This document shows positions 56,173 through 64,000 of a DNA stretch of 64,000 nucleotides, in pieces; position 1 is the first letter of the stretch; each line of letters begins with the position of its first letter. The position numbers and the translations under genes were made by a program. The notes below the pieces were generated by a model, which saw only the letters and a list, made by a program, of their open reading frames with translations, ran no database searches and was not told the DNA's origin. The stretch is from Polynucleobacter sp. UB-Tiil-W10 (GTDB taxonomy: Bacteria; Pseudomonadota; Gammaproteobacteria; Burkholderiales; Burkholderiaceae), in the NCBI RefSeq assembly GCF_018881605.1, contig NZ_JACVPZ010000001.1, positions 620,001 to 684,000 on the forward strand, in the 5' to 3' direction.

Positions 56173-56793
56173 TTATTTAGCCTTTTGCTCTAAAAGTTGA
56201 ATACGTTTTTCCATGCGATCTACTGATTCGCGCAATTCACTTAACTCGGATTTACGAACCATAAAATCCCGTTTATTTAAAAGTACTTTCTTTTCTTCGC
56301 TGACATACTCCACCACATTGTCTAGCAAATCGCTAGCTGCAGAGCGAGTGGCCGACACAAACTTTTTGCTCTGTCTGACAGCAAAATTGGCTGGTGCATC
56401 ACCTACCAGACGAGCTAAATCCTCCTCGTACTCCCAGCGCAATTGTCCCGCTAGACGACCTAATAATTGGGCTAAGTCTGCATCACCAGTAATTTTGACG
56501 GCTTTAAATGCCTGCTCTCGCAAAGAGCCTGGGCTGCTGGCCAAGTCACTCAATGCCTTAGTGGAAACCTCCAAGGTGAGTGAAGGGGCTTCGATCTCTT
56601 TTAGGCTAGCTAAAAAACCATCGGGCTTTATCTCAAAGCAAAGATTTCCCAAGGGTAGCTGCAGCAAAATGGTTTTGCTTGCATGGCGAGCCAACTCAGC
56701 CAAAGCCCAAGGCTCACTACCCAAAACATGATTCAGCCCCCGGCAAGCTGCGCCAGAAGCAATCGTATGGGTAGTCGAAAATTGTGTGTTCAT
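56173..56793 (-). CDS. ubiJ: Ubiquinone biosynthesis accessory factor UbiJ
   Basis: A 206-residue SCP2-like lipid-binding protein that scaffolds the ubiquinone hydroxylase complex with UbiK. The N-terminal SCP2 domain (LPLGNLCFEIKPDGFLASL) is followed by a C-terminal coiled coil ending in RESVDRMEKRIQLLEQKAK. A terminator-like hairpin abuts its start codon, with no clear ribosome site, so how it is translated is uncertain. Confidence 0.85.
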   Translation of the reverse strand: MNTQFSTTHTIASGAACRGLNHVLGSEPWALAELARHASKTILLQLPLGNLCFEIKPDGFLASLKEIEAPSLTLEVSTKALSDLASSPGSLREQAFKAVKITGDADLAQLLGRLAGQLRWEYEEDLARLVGDAPANFAVRQSKKFVSATRSAASDLLDNVVEYVSEEKKVLLNKRDFMVRKSELSELRESVDRMEKRIQLLEQKAK

Positions 56794-56801
56794 GAGTGTA
56801 A

Positions 56802-56825
56802 AAAACCCGCACTAGTGCGGGTTTT
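56802..56825 (-). terminator. Perfect palindromic terminator just before ubiJ
   Basis: AAAACCCGCACT/AGTGCGGGTTTT is a perfect 24-base palindrome with a T-run on both strands. It follows the Tim44-like gene stop by 21 bases and ends only 8 bases before the ubiJ ATG. Confidence 0.85.
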
Positions 56826-56846
56826 CCGACGGAAAGTACCTTAAGC

Positions 56847-57755
56847 TTAAACCAACTGGGAGATACCCGCCAGTACCCAGCCGCCAGGACCTTCTACAGG
56901 CTTGCTCAAATTCCAGACTTCGGAGAAGTCACTAGCTGGAGCTCCTGGTTGTTCACGGATCATGCCGCTGAACTGAACACTGCAGAAATAATGACCATCG
57001 GCTGTTTCGATACCGAGGAGCTGAGCATTAATCGTGACTACATCAGTTTGATTGCTGCCATCAGTGCGGCCAGATAAATCTTGTTGAATCGTGGCAAACA
57101 TATCAGGCGTTGTAAATTCACGCAAAGACGCAAGATCACCTTGATCCCAAGCTTTTTGCAAAGACACAAAATATTGTTTTGCATTCTCCAAAAATGTTTG
57201 TTGATCAAATCCCGGCGGTAAGGTTGACTGAAATACCTCAGGCTCAGAACTCACACCACCGAATGCATTTGCAGCAGGGGTAAAAGCAGGCTCCTGCCTT
57301 GGAACATCAACATTACTACGTTGCATGCCTTGGGAAGGCACGTTGGAATTCTGAACAGCACCAGACAGTACTGGCAACATTTTGCGAATAATGAACATAA
57401 TGACAAAGCCTGCCAACATCGCGATGAGTAAGCCTGTAATTAAAGAAGACGCCGCCTCACCCAAACCGAAATGGGATAAGAGGTAACCAATTCCTAGGCC
57501 TGCAGCTAAGCCACCTAAAATACCGCCCATACCACCAAAACGACTAGGTGCAGGAGCCTGTGGAGTTGCAGCCGGTGTCGCAGGTTGAGCTTGCTGTGCT
57601 GGCTTCTGAACAGGCGCCGCTTGTTTTTGCATTGGTGCGCTTGGAGCTCGTCCAATACTTCTACCACCACCTAAGCGTGCTGCATCAGCATGACCTACCA
57701 TTGCAAAAATTAAAGTAAGACTTAAAAGCGTCGCTTTAAAAAAATGTTTATTCAT
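56847..57755 (-). CDS. Tim44-like domain protein
   Basis: A 302-residue exported or membrane protein of the bacterial Tim44-like type. A signal peptide (core TLLSLTLIFAMVGHADA) is followed by an Ala/Pro/Gln-rich linker (about 38-75), a glycine-rich membrane segment (GGILGGLAAGLGIGYLLSHFG), a second hydrophobic helix, and a C-terminal Tim44/MPPL45 domain (about 180-302). Its role is unknown; neighbours ubiE and ubiJ suggest only conserved gene order. The Tim44 name comes from the domain. Confidence 0.88.
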   Translation of the reverse strand: MNKHFFKATLLSLTLIFAMVGHADAARLGGGRSIGRAPSAPMQKQAAPVQKPAQQAQPATPAATPQAPAPSRFGGMGGILGGLAAGLGIGYLLSHFGLGEAASSLITGLLIAMLAGFVIMFIIRKMLPVLSGAVQNSNVPSQGMQRSNVDVPRQEPAFTPAANAFGGVSSEPEVFQSTLPPGFDQQTFLENAKQYFVSLQKAWDQGDLASLREFTTPDMFATIQQDLSGRTDGSNQTDVVTINAQLLGIETADGHYFCSVQFSGMIREQPGAPASDFSEVWNLSKPVEGPGGWVLAGISQLV

Positions 57756-57791
57756 GGTTCTTTACCCCTTCTTATAACTACTTAACTTCTT

Positions 57792-57815
57792 TAGTTTTTA
57801 AGACTTTAAAAACTA
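57792..57815 (-). repeat. AT-rich perfect hairpin before the Tim44-like gene
   Basis: TAGTTTTTAA and TTAAAAACTA form a perfect 10-base stem around GACT. It is located between the ubiE stop and the Tim44-like start on the minus strand. Its low GC makes a terminator weak; it may be an operator or weak stop. Confidence 0.5.
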
Positions 57816-57823
57816 TACAACTA

Positions 57824-58567
57824 TCAGTATTTAATACCAATATGTAAGGCGACGATACCCCCAGTCATCCTGTGGGTTTCGACTTCATCAAAACCTACTC
57901 CCAACATCATTTCCTTGAGGGTTTGCGCATCTGGGTGCATCCGAATGGATTCAGCTAAGTAGCGGTAACTTTCTGAATCCTGTGCAATCTTCTCACCCAA
58001 CCAAGGCAAAACCTTAAACGAATAAGTGTCATATACAGGCTGTAAAAAAGCATCTGGCTTAGAAAATTCCAAGACTAAGACTCTGCCGCCTGGCTTAATC
58101 ACGCGGCGCATTTCACCTAAAGCAATATCTTTGTGCGTCATGTTGCGCAAACCAAATGCAACCGTCACCACATCAAAATGATTATTAGGGAAAGGTATTT
58201 TTTCTGCATCGAACTGAACGCAAGGCAAAGCCATGCCGCGGTCTAACAAGCGATCACGCCCAACTCCCAGCATGGAGGCATTGATATCGCTTAACCAAAC
58301 TTGAGCATCAGGATTGCGTCCCCAGTCGGCAGCTTTTGCGAAAGCCGCAGCCAGATCACCAGTGCCACCAGCGATATCCAAGATCTTCTGACCAGGCCGT
58401 ACATTTGCTCTAGCAATCGTCACTTTTTTCCAAACACGATGCAAGCCGAAAGACATCAAGTCATTCATCACATCATATTTGCTGGCCACCGAATGAAACA
58501 CCTCGGCAACCTTTCCAGCCTTTTCAGCTTCGTCAACGCTTTGATAACCGAAGTGCGTTTTACTCAT
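57824..58567 (-). CDS. ubiE: Ubiquinone/menaquinone methyltransferase UbiE
   Basis: C-methyltransferase for ubiquinone (and menaquinone) precursors, 247 residues. The AdoMet motif [14 protein letters not shown] and the family segments [18 protein letters not shown] and VLEFSKPD are clear. ATG 58567 shares one base with the stop of the upstream DUF971 gene (TAATG); GGAAG lies upstream. A start five codons earlier is in frame but unlikely. Confidence 0.97.
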   Translation of the reverse strand: MSKTHFGYQSVDEAEKAGKVAEVFHSVASKYDVMNDLMSFGLHRVWKKVTIARANVRPGQKILDIAGGTGDLAAAFAKAADWGRNPDAQVWLSDINASMLGVGRDRLLDRGMALPCVQFDAEKIPFPNNHFDVVTVAFGLRNMTHKDIALGEMRRVIKPGGRVLVLEFSKPDAFLQPVYDTYSFKVLPWLGEKIAQDSESYRYLAESIRMHPDAQTLKEMMLGVGFDEVETHRMTGGIVALHIGIKY

Positions 58568-58965
58568 TAGTGACTTCCACAAGAATGGCCTGATGCACCG
58601 CCTGACTGAGTCATCGGTGTATCGCGATCTAAACCGGCAGCAGCCAATTTATCTAAATGCTCTTTCCATAATTGCTCCTGGTTCTCACACAGAAACAATA
58701 AATAATCCCAGGTATACAAACCCGAGTCATGCCCATCAGAAAAACTAGGCTTGAGTGCGTAATGGCCTACTGGCTCTAGATTAGCAATCAAAACATCGCG
58801 CTTACCAGTTTGTAATGTTTCTTGTCCAGGCCCGTGCCCTTGCACTTCGGCAGAAGGAGACAACACTCTTAACAACTCAAAAGGTAAGCGATAGGTATCT
58901 CCCTTTTCATAAGAAAGCTCCAAGACCTTAGACTGCTGATGCACAACAACATTGCTCGGAATCAT
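58567..58965 (-). CDS. DUF971 (GBBH-like N-terminal) domain protein
   Basis: A 132-residue protein of the DUF971/gamma-butyrobetaine hydroxylase-like N-terminal family. The core is [31 protein letters not shown] and later [24 protein letters not shown]. These small proteins often have a metal-binding role; here the C-terminal [10 protein letters not shown] has His and Cys. It overlaps both neighbours and is co-oriented with ubiE. Confidence 0.9.
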   Translation of the reverse strand: MIPSNVVVHQQSKVLELSYEKGDTYRLPFELLRVLSPSAEVQGHGPGQETLQTGKRDVLIANLEPVGHYALKPSFSDGHDSGLYTWDYLLFLCENQEQLWKEHLDKLAAAGLDRDTPMTQSGGASGHSCGSH

Positions 58966-61900
58966 TAAACGAGAACCCTTTCAATACCACCTTGGTTTGC
59001 TTTGGTTACATAGTCTTGCATCCAATCCTTGCCCAATATCTTTTGAGCCATCTCCACTACGATGTAATCGGCTGTAGTGTCGCTATCAGCATCAAAGCGT
59101 GTAAGTCCTTGTAAGCAGGATGGACAGCTAGTCAGCACTTTGACCTCGCCAGTAAAATCACCTTTGCGTAAATCATCGGCGGCTTTTTCCATCTCAATTT
59201 GCTTGCGGAAACGCACTTGAGTAGAAATATCAGGACGGGTCACAGCCAATGTTCCAGACTCACCGCAACAGCGATCGTTCTTCAGAATAGCTTTGCCGTC
59301 TTCAAGCTGAATTAACTCGTTTACCGTCTTCAATGGATCTTGCAACTTCATTGGGGAGTGGCAAGGATCGTGATACATGTACTTCACGCCTGTGACACCA
59401 GAGAGCTTAACGCCCTTCTCCGCTAAAAATTCATGGATATCAATAATGCGGCAGCCAGGGAAAATTTGATCAAACTGATATCCCGCCAACTGGTCATAAC
59501 AAGTACCGCAGGAAACAACAACGGTCTTGATATCTAAGTAATTGAGAGTATTAGCAACGCGATGGAATAACACGCGGTTATCCGTAATCATCTTCTCAGC
59601 TTTATCAAAGTCACCATTACCGCGTTGTGGATAGCCACAGCAGAGATACCCAGGAGGTAGAACCGTTTGCACGCCGACATTCCACAACATAGCTTGAGTA
59701 GCTAAGCCAACCTGGGAGAACAAACGCTCAGATCCACAGCCCGGGAAATAAAACACCGCCTCAGTATCTGCAGAAGTTGTCTTAGGATCGCGGATGATTG
59801 GGACATAGTTTGCATCTTCAATATCCAATAAAGCACGCGCAGTTTTCTTAGGAAGATTGCCAGGCATCTTCTTATTTACAAAGAAGATGACCTGCTCTTT
59901 AACACTTGGCTTACCGACCGTTGCAGGGGGGTGTGCAGTTTGTTGTTTTGCAAATCTACGCAGCACATCATTACCCAAGCGTTGCAACTTATAACCCCAA
60001 CCAATCATCATCTTACGAGCTAGATGAATTGATTCTGGGCTAGTTGCATTCAAAAAGAACATGGATGCAGCAGTGCCCGGATTAAAGCGCTGCTGACCCA
60101 TCTTGCGCAGAAGATTACGCATGTTCATCGTTACATCACCAAAGTCAATTTTGACTGGGCAAGGCGTTAAACACTTATGACAAACTGTGCAGTGCGCAGC
60201 TACATCATCAAACATTTCCCAATGACGAATTGAAACGCCACGGCGAGTTTGCTCTTCATACAAGAAAGCTTCAATCAACAGGGAAGTTGCGAGAATCTTG
60301 TCGCGCGGACTATAGAGGAGGTTTGCACGTGGGACATGTGTTGAGCAAACAGGCTTACATTTACCGCAACGTAAACAATCCTTCACGCTATCGGCAATAG
60401 CGCCAATATCACTTTGCTGCATGATGATCGACTCATGACCCATCAAGCCAAAGCTTGGTGTGTAGGCCATGCTCAGATCAGCATGTGGCATCAACTTACC
60501 TTTGTTGAAGCGGCCTTCTGGATCAACTCGATTCTTGTAGCTACGGAAGTCTTTGAGTTCAGCTTCTGTTAAATACTCTAATTTGGTAATTCCAATACCA
60601 TGCTCACCAGAAATCACTCCATCTAAAGAACGGGCCAACTTCATGATGCGATCAACTGCGCGATGTGCGTCTTGCAACATCTCATAGTCATCGGAGTTCA
60701 CTGGAATATTCGTGTGCACATTACCATCGCCAGCATGCATGTGCAAAGCCACAAATACCCGCTTACGCAAAATATTTTTGTGGATTGCTTCAAGCTCAGC
60801 CAGAATCGGCTCAAACGCTAGGCCCCCAAAAATGATGCGCAATTCTGAACGCACTTCTTCTTTCCAAGAGGCGCGCAAGCTGTGATCCTGCAAACGTGGG
60901 AAATAAGAATCCATCTCAGTGAGCCACTCAGCCCAACGCCCTCGCACCTTGGCAATGAGTTCCAAGGCTTGCTGCACACGATCGCCCAAGATCTCTGCTG
61001 TAGGAATCTCATACTCAGCATCACTCTTGCCAAGGGGTAAAGCACTCTTTTTCAAGAAGGCATCAAGGCCATCAAGTACTTGGAGCTTATTTTTGAGAGA
61101 AAGCTCAATATTGATGCGATCGATACCGTCGGTGTATTCGCCCATACGGGGCAAAGGAATCACGACGTCTTCATTAATCTTAAAAGCATTGGTATGACGG
61201 GCAATCGCAGCTGTACGAGCGCGGTCTAGCCAGAACTTTTTTCGAGCCTCCGGACTGACCGCCACAAAACCTTCGCCAACGCGTAAGTTCGCCATACGCA
61301 CTACTTCACTAGTAGCGGCGGCAACAGCCTCTTCATTGTCACCAGCAATATCGCCCAGCAATACCATCTTCGGCAGGCTATTGCGCTTCGATTTAGTGGA
61401 GTAACCCACTGCTCTTAAATAGCGATCATCTAAATGTTCAAGGCCAGCCAAAATTGGGCCACCCTGCTTACTTAAACCATCTAAGTAAGCTTTGATCTCC
61501 ACAATACTTGGAATGGCTTCTCGTGCTTGACCAAAAAATTCTAAGCAAACGGTGCGCATGAATTTTGGCATACGATGCAAAACCCAAGTTGCACTTGTAA
61601 TCAAACCATCGCAACCTTCTTTTTGTACGCCAGGTAAACCTGATAAAAATTTATCAGTAACGTCTTTACCTAAACCTTCTTTGCGGAAACGCCTACCTTC
61701 AACCTCTAATAATTCTTTTTTGAGAATGCGCTCACCTGGTTCGCTATTTCCATCAGACCAAGTCAACTGAAAACGCACCGTAGCCACATCATGGATCTTG
61801 CCCATATTGTGTTCAAGTCGCTCCACATCCAACCAATTGCCTTCAGGATCCACCATGCGCCAGCTAGCAAGATTATCTAAAGCCGTTCCCCAAAGAACAG

Positions 61901-62804
61901 CCTTCTTACCACCAGCATTCATTGCAATATTACCGCCAATACAGCTTGCATCAGCAGAAGTAGGGTCGACCGCAAACACAAGCCCAGCAAGCTCTGCAGC
62001 ATCAGATACACGGCGGGTAACAACACCTGCGCCAGTAAAGATTGTTGAAACTTCGCGATCTAAGCCTGGTAGTTTCTTCGCTTTTACACCGCCAATATCT
62101 TGCAACTTCTCAGTATTAATTACTGCCGACATTGCGTAAAGTGGAATAGCGCCACCGGTATAACCAGTACCACCTCCACGAGGGATGATGGTCAAACCTA
62201 ATGCAATGCAAGCTTTCACCAAGCCAGGAATCTCAGATTCGTAATCAGGCTTTAAAACAACTAGTGGAAACTCCACACGCCAGTCGGTTGCATCAGTAAC
62301 GTGCGCAGCACGAGACACGCCATCAAAACAAATATTGTCTGAAGCTGTGTGACGGCCCAACTCCTTGCGAGCGCGTTTACGAATTTGCTCAACTTCCTTA
62401 AAGCCATTTTCGAAATTTTCGATGGCGCGATAGGCAGCGCTTAATAGGATATCTACTTGATCTGCAGAATCGCCACTATTGCGCTTCTTCACTTCGCCCA
62501 AGCGATGCCATAGTGCATCGATTAATTGTTTGCGACGGTTTGGGCTATCGAGCAAGTCATCTTGCAAGAAAGGGTTGCGCTGAACTACCCAAATATCACC
62601 CAAAATTTCAAACAACATCCGTGCCGAACGTCCAGTACGGCGAACGCCGCGCAAGTTATTGAGAACGCGCCATGACTCCTCGCCCAATAAGCGAATAACA
62701 ATCTCTCGATCTGAAAAAGAGGTGTAGTTGTAGGGGATTTCGCGAAGACGGGGGGAGCCCGCCTCAGCATCCAACAACTGGTTCAAAGCTAATGGTGCGT
62801 TCAT
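58965..62804 (-). CDS. Large FAD/4Fe-4S oxidoreductase (DUF3683, FAD-linked oxidase, CCG)
   Basis: A 1279-residue fusion protein. The N-terminal part (about 1-110) is DUF3683-like; a FAD-binding PCMH/VAO domain follows (about 170-350, with [14 protein letters not shown] and [10 protein letters not shown]) and a C-terminal FAD-oxidase cap to about 780. Two 4Fe-4S motifs are [11 protein letters not shown] (near 808) and [11 protein letters not shown] (near 870). Two CCG cysteine-rich domains follow ([25 protein letters not shown]). It looks like an electron-transfer dehydrogenase for a 2-hydroxyacid such as lactate or glycolate; the substrate is not known. Confidence 0.9.
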   Translation of the reverse strand: MNAPLALNQLLDAEAGSPRLREIPYNYTSFSDREIVIRLLGEESWRVLNNLRGVRRTGRSARMLFEILGDIWVVQRNPFLQDDLLDSPNRRKQLIDALWHRLGEVKKRNSGDSADQVDILLSAAYRAIENFENGFKEVEQIRKRARKELGRHTASDNICFDGVSRAAHVTDATDWRVEFPLVVLKPDYESEIPGLVKACIALGLTIIPRGGGTGYTGGAIPLYAMSAVINTEKLQDIGGVKAKKLPGLDREVSTIFTGAGVVTRRVSDAAELAGLVFAVDPTSADASCIGGNIAMNAGGKKAVLWGTALDNLASWRMVDPEGNWLDVERLEHNMGKIHDVATVRFQLTWSDGNSEPGERILKKELLEVEGRRFRKEGLGKDVTDKFLSGLPGVQKEGCDGLITSATWVLHRMPKFMRTVCLEFFGQAREAIPSIVEIKAYLDGLSKQGGPILAGLEHLDDRYLRAVGYSTKSKRNSLPKMVLLGDIAGDNEEAVAAATSEVVRMANLRVGEGFVAVSPEARKKFWLDRARTAAIARHTNAFKINEDVVIPLPRMGEYTDGIDRINIELSLKNKLQVLDGLDAFLKKSALPLGKSDAEYEIPTAEILGDRVQQALELIAKVRGRWAEWLTEMDSYFPRLQDHSLRASWKEEVRSELRIIFGGLAFEPILAELEAIHKNILRKRVFVALHMHAGDGNVHTNIPVNSDDYEMLQDAHRAVDRIMKLARSLDGVISGEHGIGITKLEYLTEAELKDFRSYKNRVDPEGRFNKGKLMPHADLSMAYTPSFGLMGHESIIMQQSDIGAIADSVKDCLRCGKCKPVCSTHVPRANLLYSPRDKILATSLLIEAFLYEEQTRRGVSIRHWEMFDDVAAHCTVCHKCLTPCPVKIDFGDVTMNMRNLLRKMGQQRFNPGTAASMFFLNATSPESIHLARKMMIGWGYKLQRLGNDVLRRFAKQQTAHPPATVGKPSVKEQVIFFVNKKMPGNLPKKTARALLDIEDANYVPIIRDPKTTSADTEAVFYFPGCGSERLFSQVGLATQAMLWNVGVQTVLPPGYLCCGYPQRGNGDFDKAEKMITDNRVLFHRVANTLNYLDIKTVVVSCGTCYDQLAGYQFDQIFPGCRIIDIHEFLAEKGVKLSGVTGVKYMYHDPCHSPMKLQDPLKTVNELIQLEDGKAILKNDRCCGESGTLAVTRPDISTQVRFRKQIEMEKAADDLRKGDFTGEVKVLTSCPSCLQGLTRFDADSDTTADYIVVEMAQKILGKDWMQDYVTKANQGGIERVLV

Positions 62805-62938
62805 AGCGACATATTCGATAAATAAGCATTTTAATTGAGTGAACCTGATAGTGGCAGGATTCCGAGAAAGTTGCTCCCTGAAGGGATAAACCCTTGCAAA
62901 TCTAAGGGCTTAGGAGCCATCCGTGGTACGCTCATTGG

Positions 62939-64000
62939 ATGGCAACGAACTATTTAAAGAAAATTTTATCGGCTCGCGTCTATGACGTAGCCAGAGAAAC
63001 CGAACTTCAGCCCGCCCCAGAACTGACTAAGCGTTTGGGCAACCAGGTACTTCTCAAAAGGGAGGATAACCAGCCGGTTTTCTCCTTCAAACTCCGTGGC
63101 GCCTATAACAAAATGGCCCATTTACCCCCTGAAGCCTTAAAACGCGGGGTAATAGCTGCTTCGGCGGGTAATCATGCCCAAGGAGTAGCTCTTTCAGCAG
63201 CCAAAATGAAGTGCAAAGCCGTCATCGTGATGCCAGTAACCACTCCAAGCGTCAAAATTGACGCAGTGAAGGCTCGAGGCGGACCTTGGGTAGAAATCAT
63301 TCTTCATGGCGAATCCTATAGTGATGCTTTCAAGTATTCCGAGGTTCTTGGCAAAAAACGGGGCTTAACCTTTGTTCACCCCTTTGACGATCCTGATGTC
63401 ATTGCGGGCCAAGGAACGATCGCCCACGAAATCTTTACTCAATATGAAAAACCCATCGATGCTGTTTTTGTAGCGATTGGTGGTGGTGGTTTGATTGCCG
63501 GTATTGGTGAATACATCAAAGCAATTAGCCCAAAAACAAAAGTCATCGGCGTTCAAGCTTCTGACTCTGACGCCATGAACCAATCACTCAAAGCGAATAA
63601 ACGCATTGAAATGAAAGACGTAGGTTTGTTCTCGGACGGCACTGCGGTGAAATTGGTTGGCAAAGAAACATTCCGAATCTGTAAAAAAGTTGTAGACGAA
63701 ATTGTTACCGTCGACACAGATGAAATCTGTGCGGCCATTAACGATGTCTTTACCGACACTCGCAGCATTCTTGAGCCCGCAGGTGCGCTCGCCATTGCTG
63801 GCATGAAGAAGTATGTAGAGAAGAAACGCATCAAGAAGAAAACCTTGGTGGCTGTGGCTTGCGGGGCCAATATGAACTTTAGCCGCCTACGCTTTGTAGC
63901 TGAACGTGCTGACGTTGGTGAGTTCCGTGAAGCAGTATTTGCCGTAACGATTCCTGAAGAGCGTGGCTCTTTCAAGCGCTTCTGTGAATTACTCGGCAAA
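62939..64000 (+). CDS. ilvA: Threonine ammonia-lyase (biosynthetic; 3' end beyond window)
   Basis: PLP-dependent deaminase making 2-oxobutanoate for isoleucine synthesis. The start MATNYLKKILSARVYDVARE leads to the PLP lysine Lys51 in FSFKLRGAYNK; the SAGNHAQGVALSA and IGGGGLIAGIG loops are clear. The visible 354 codons include the catalytic domain and the start of the C-terminal regulatory ACT-like region (FAVTIPEERGSF); typical full length is about 500 residues. No stop is present. It is divergent from the large oxidoreductase with 134 bases between. Confidence 0.95.
   Translation, partial: MATNYLKKILSARVYDVARETELQPAPELTKRLGNQVLLKREDNQPVFSFKLRGAYNKMAHLPPEALKRGVIAASAGNHAQGVALSAAKMKCKAVIVMPVTTPSVKIDAVKARGGPWVEIILHGESYSDAFKYSEVLGKKRGLTFVHPFDDPDVIAGQGTIAHEIFTQYEKPIDAVFVAIGGGGLIAGIGEYIKAISPKTKVIGVQASDSDAMNQSLKANKRIEMKDVGLFSDGTAVKLVGKETFRICKKVVDEIVTVDTDEICAAINDVFTDTRSILEPAGALAIAGMKKYVEKKRIKKKTLVAVACGANMNFSRLRFVAERADVGEFREAVFAVTIPEERGSFKRFCELLGK

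Noticed and set aside
1-64000. CRISPR array, insertion sequence, prophage or defence operon
   Set aside because: No repeated spacer pattern, transposase, integrase or known defence protein was seen anywhere in the window.

Overview
The window reads as one compact bacterial chromosome segment with about 65 protein genes, almost no long gaps, moderate-to-low GC and many ATGA-type overlaps. Gene content and order (miaB-ybeY-ybeX-lnt-glyQS, lptD-surA-pdxA-rsmA divergent from amgK-murU, dusB-fis-purH-ruvCAB, rplM-rpsI-argC-erpA, ubiE-Tim44-ubiJ-ubiB-DUF502-aspS-nudB) point to a betaproteobacterium of the Burkholderiales. The genus Polynucleobacter is my best guess; this is an inference from gene order and protein style, not from a database search.

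Layout. 1-4000 (minus): sucCD of the TCA cycle, then recX and recA with a perfect LexA box. 4000-7570: a membrane protein, a CAT-anticodon tRNA, then a small AT-rich accessory stretch (GT87-like membrane glycosyltransferase, a secreted orphan, a 13-residue-repeat exported protein) and a MOSC protein closed by a bidirectional terminator. 7600-16700: transporters and stress or household genes (MHS-family transporter with a large extracytoplasmic loop, TRIC channel, maiA, AEC carrier, gamma carbonic anhydrase, Amt, a Rap1a/Tai-like exported protein, a glycine-zipper lipoprotein, OsmC, rhodanese, Na+/H+ antiporter). 16750-25400 (plus): miaB, ybeY, ybeX, lnt, glyQ, glyS, gmhB, plsC. 25440-31180 (minus): lptD-surA-pdxA-rsmA, the outer-membrane assembly operon. 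31215-40800 (plus): amgK-murU, pepP, ubiH, dusB-fis-purH-ruvC-ruvA-ruvB. 40800-46100: an NTF2-like gene, tyrS divergent from anmK, erpA, argC, rpsI, rplM. 46100-46510 is the only non-coding gap over 300 bases and holds a predicted small RNA. 46510-62800 (mostly minus): OsmC, rnpB (RNase P RNA), pyrC, glycerate kinase, Atm1-type ABC exporter, nudB, aspS, DUF502, ubiB, ubiJ, Tim44-like, ubiE, DUF971, and a 1279-residue FAD/Fe-S oxidoreductase. 62939-end: the start of ilvA.

How it fits together. Several envelope functions sit close together: LPS transport (lptD, surA), heptose synthesis (gmhB), phospholipid acylation (plsC), lipoprotein maturation (lnt) and cell-wall recycling (anmK, amgK, murU). 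Ubiquinone synthesis is represented by ubiE, ubiJ, ubiB and a distant ubiH-type gene. DNA repair is represented by recA/recX and ruvCAB. I saw no insertion sequence, phage, CRISPR array or obvious defence island. The least explained elements are the predicted small RNA with an anti-Shine-Dalgarno segment upstream of rplM, an erpA terminator embedded in the anmK coding sequence, a terminator placed directly before ubiJ, and the repeat protein at 6590-6910.
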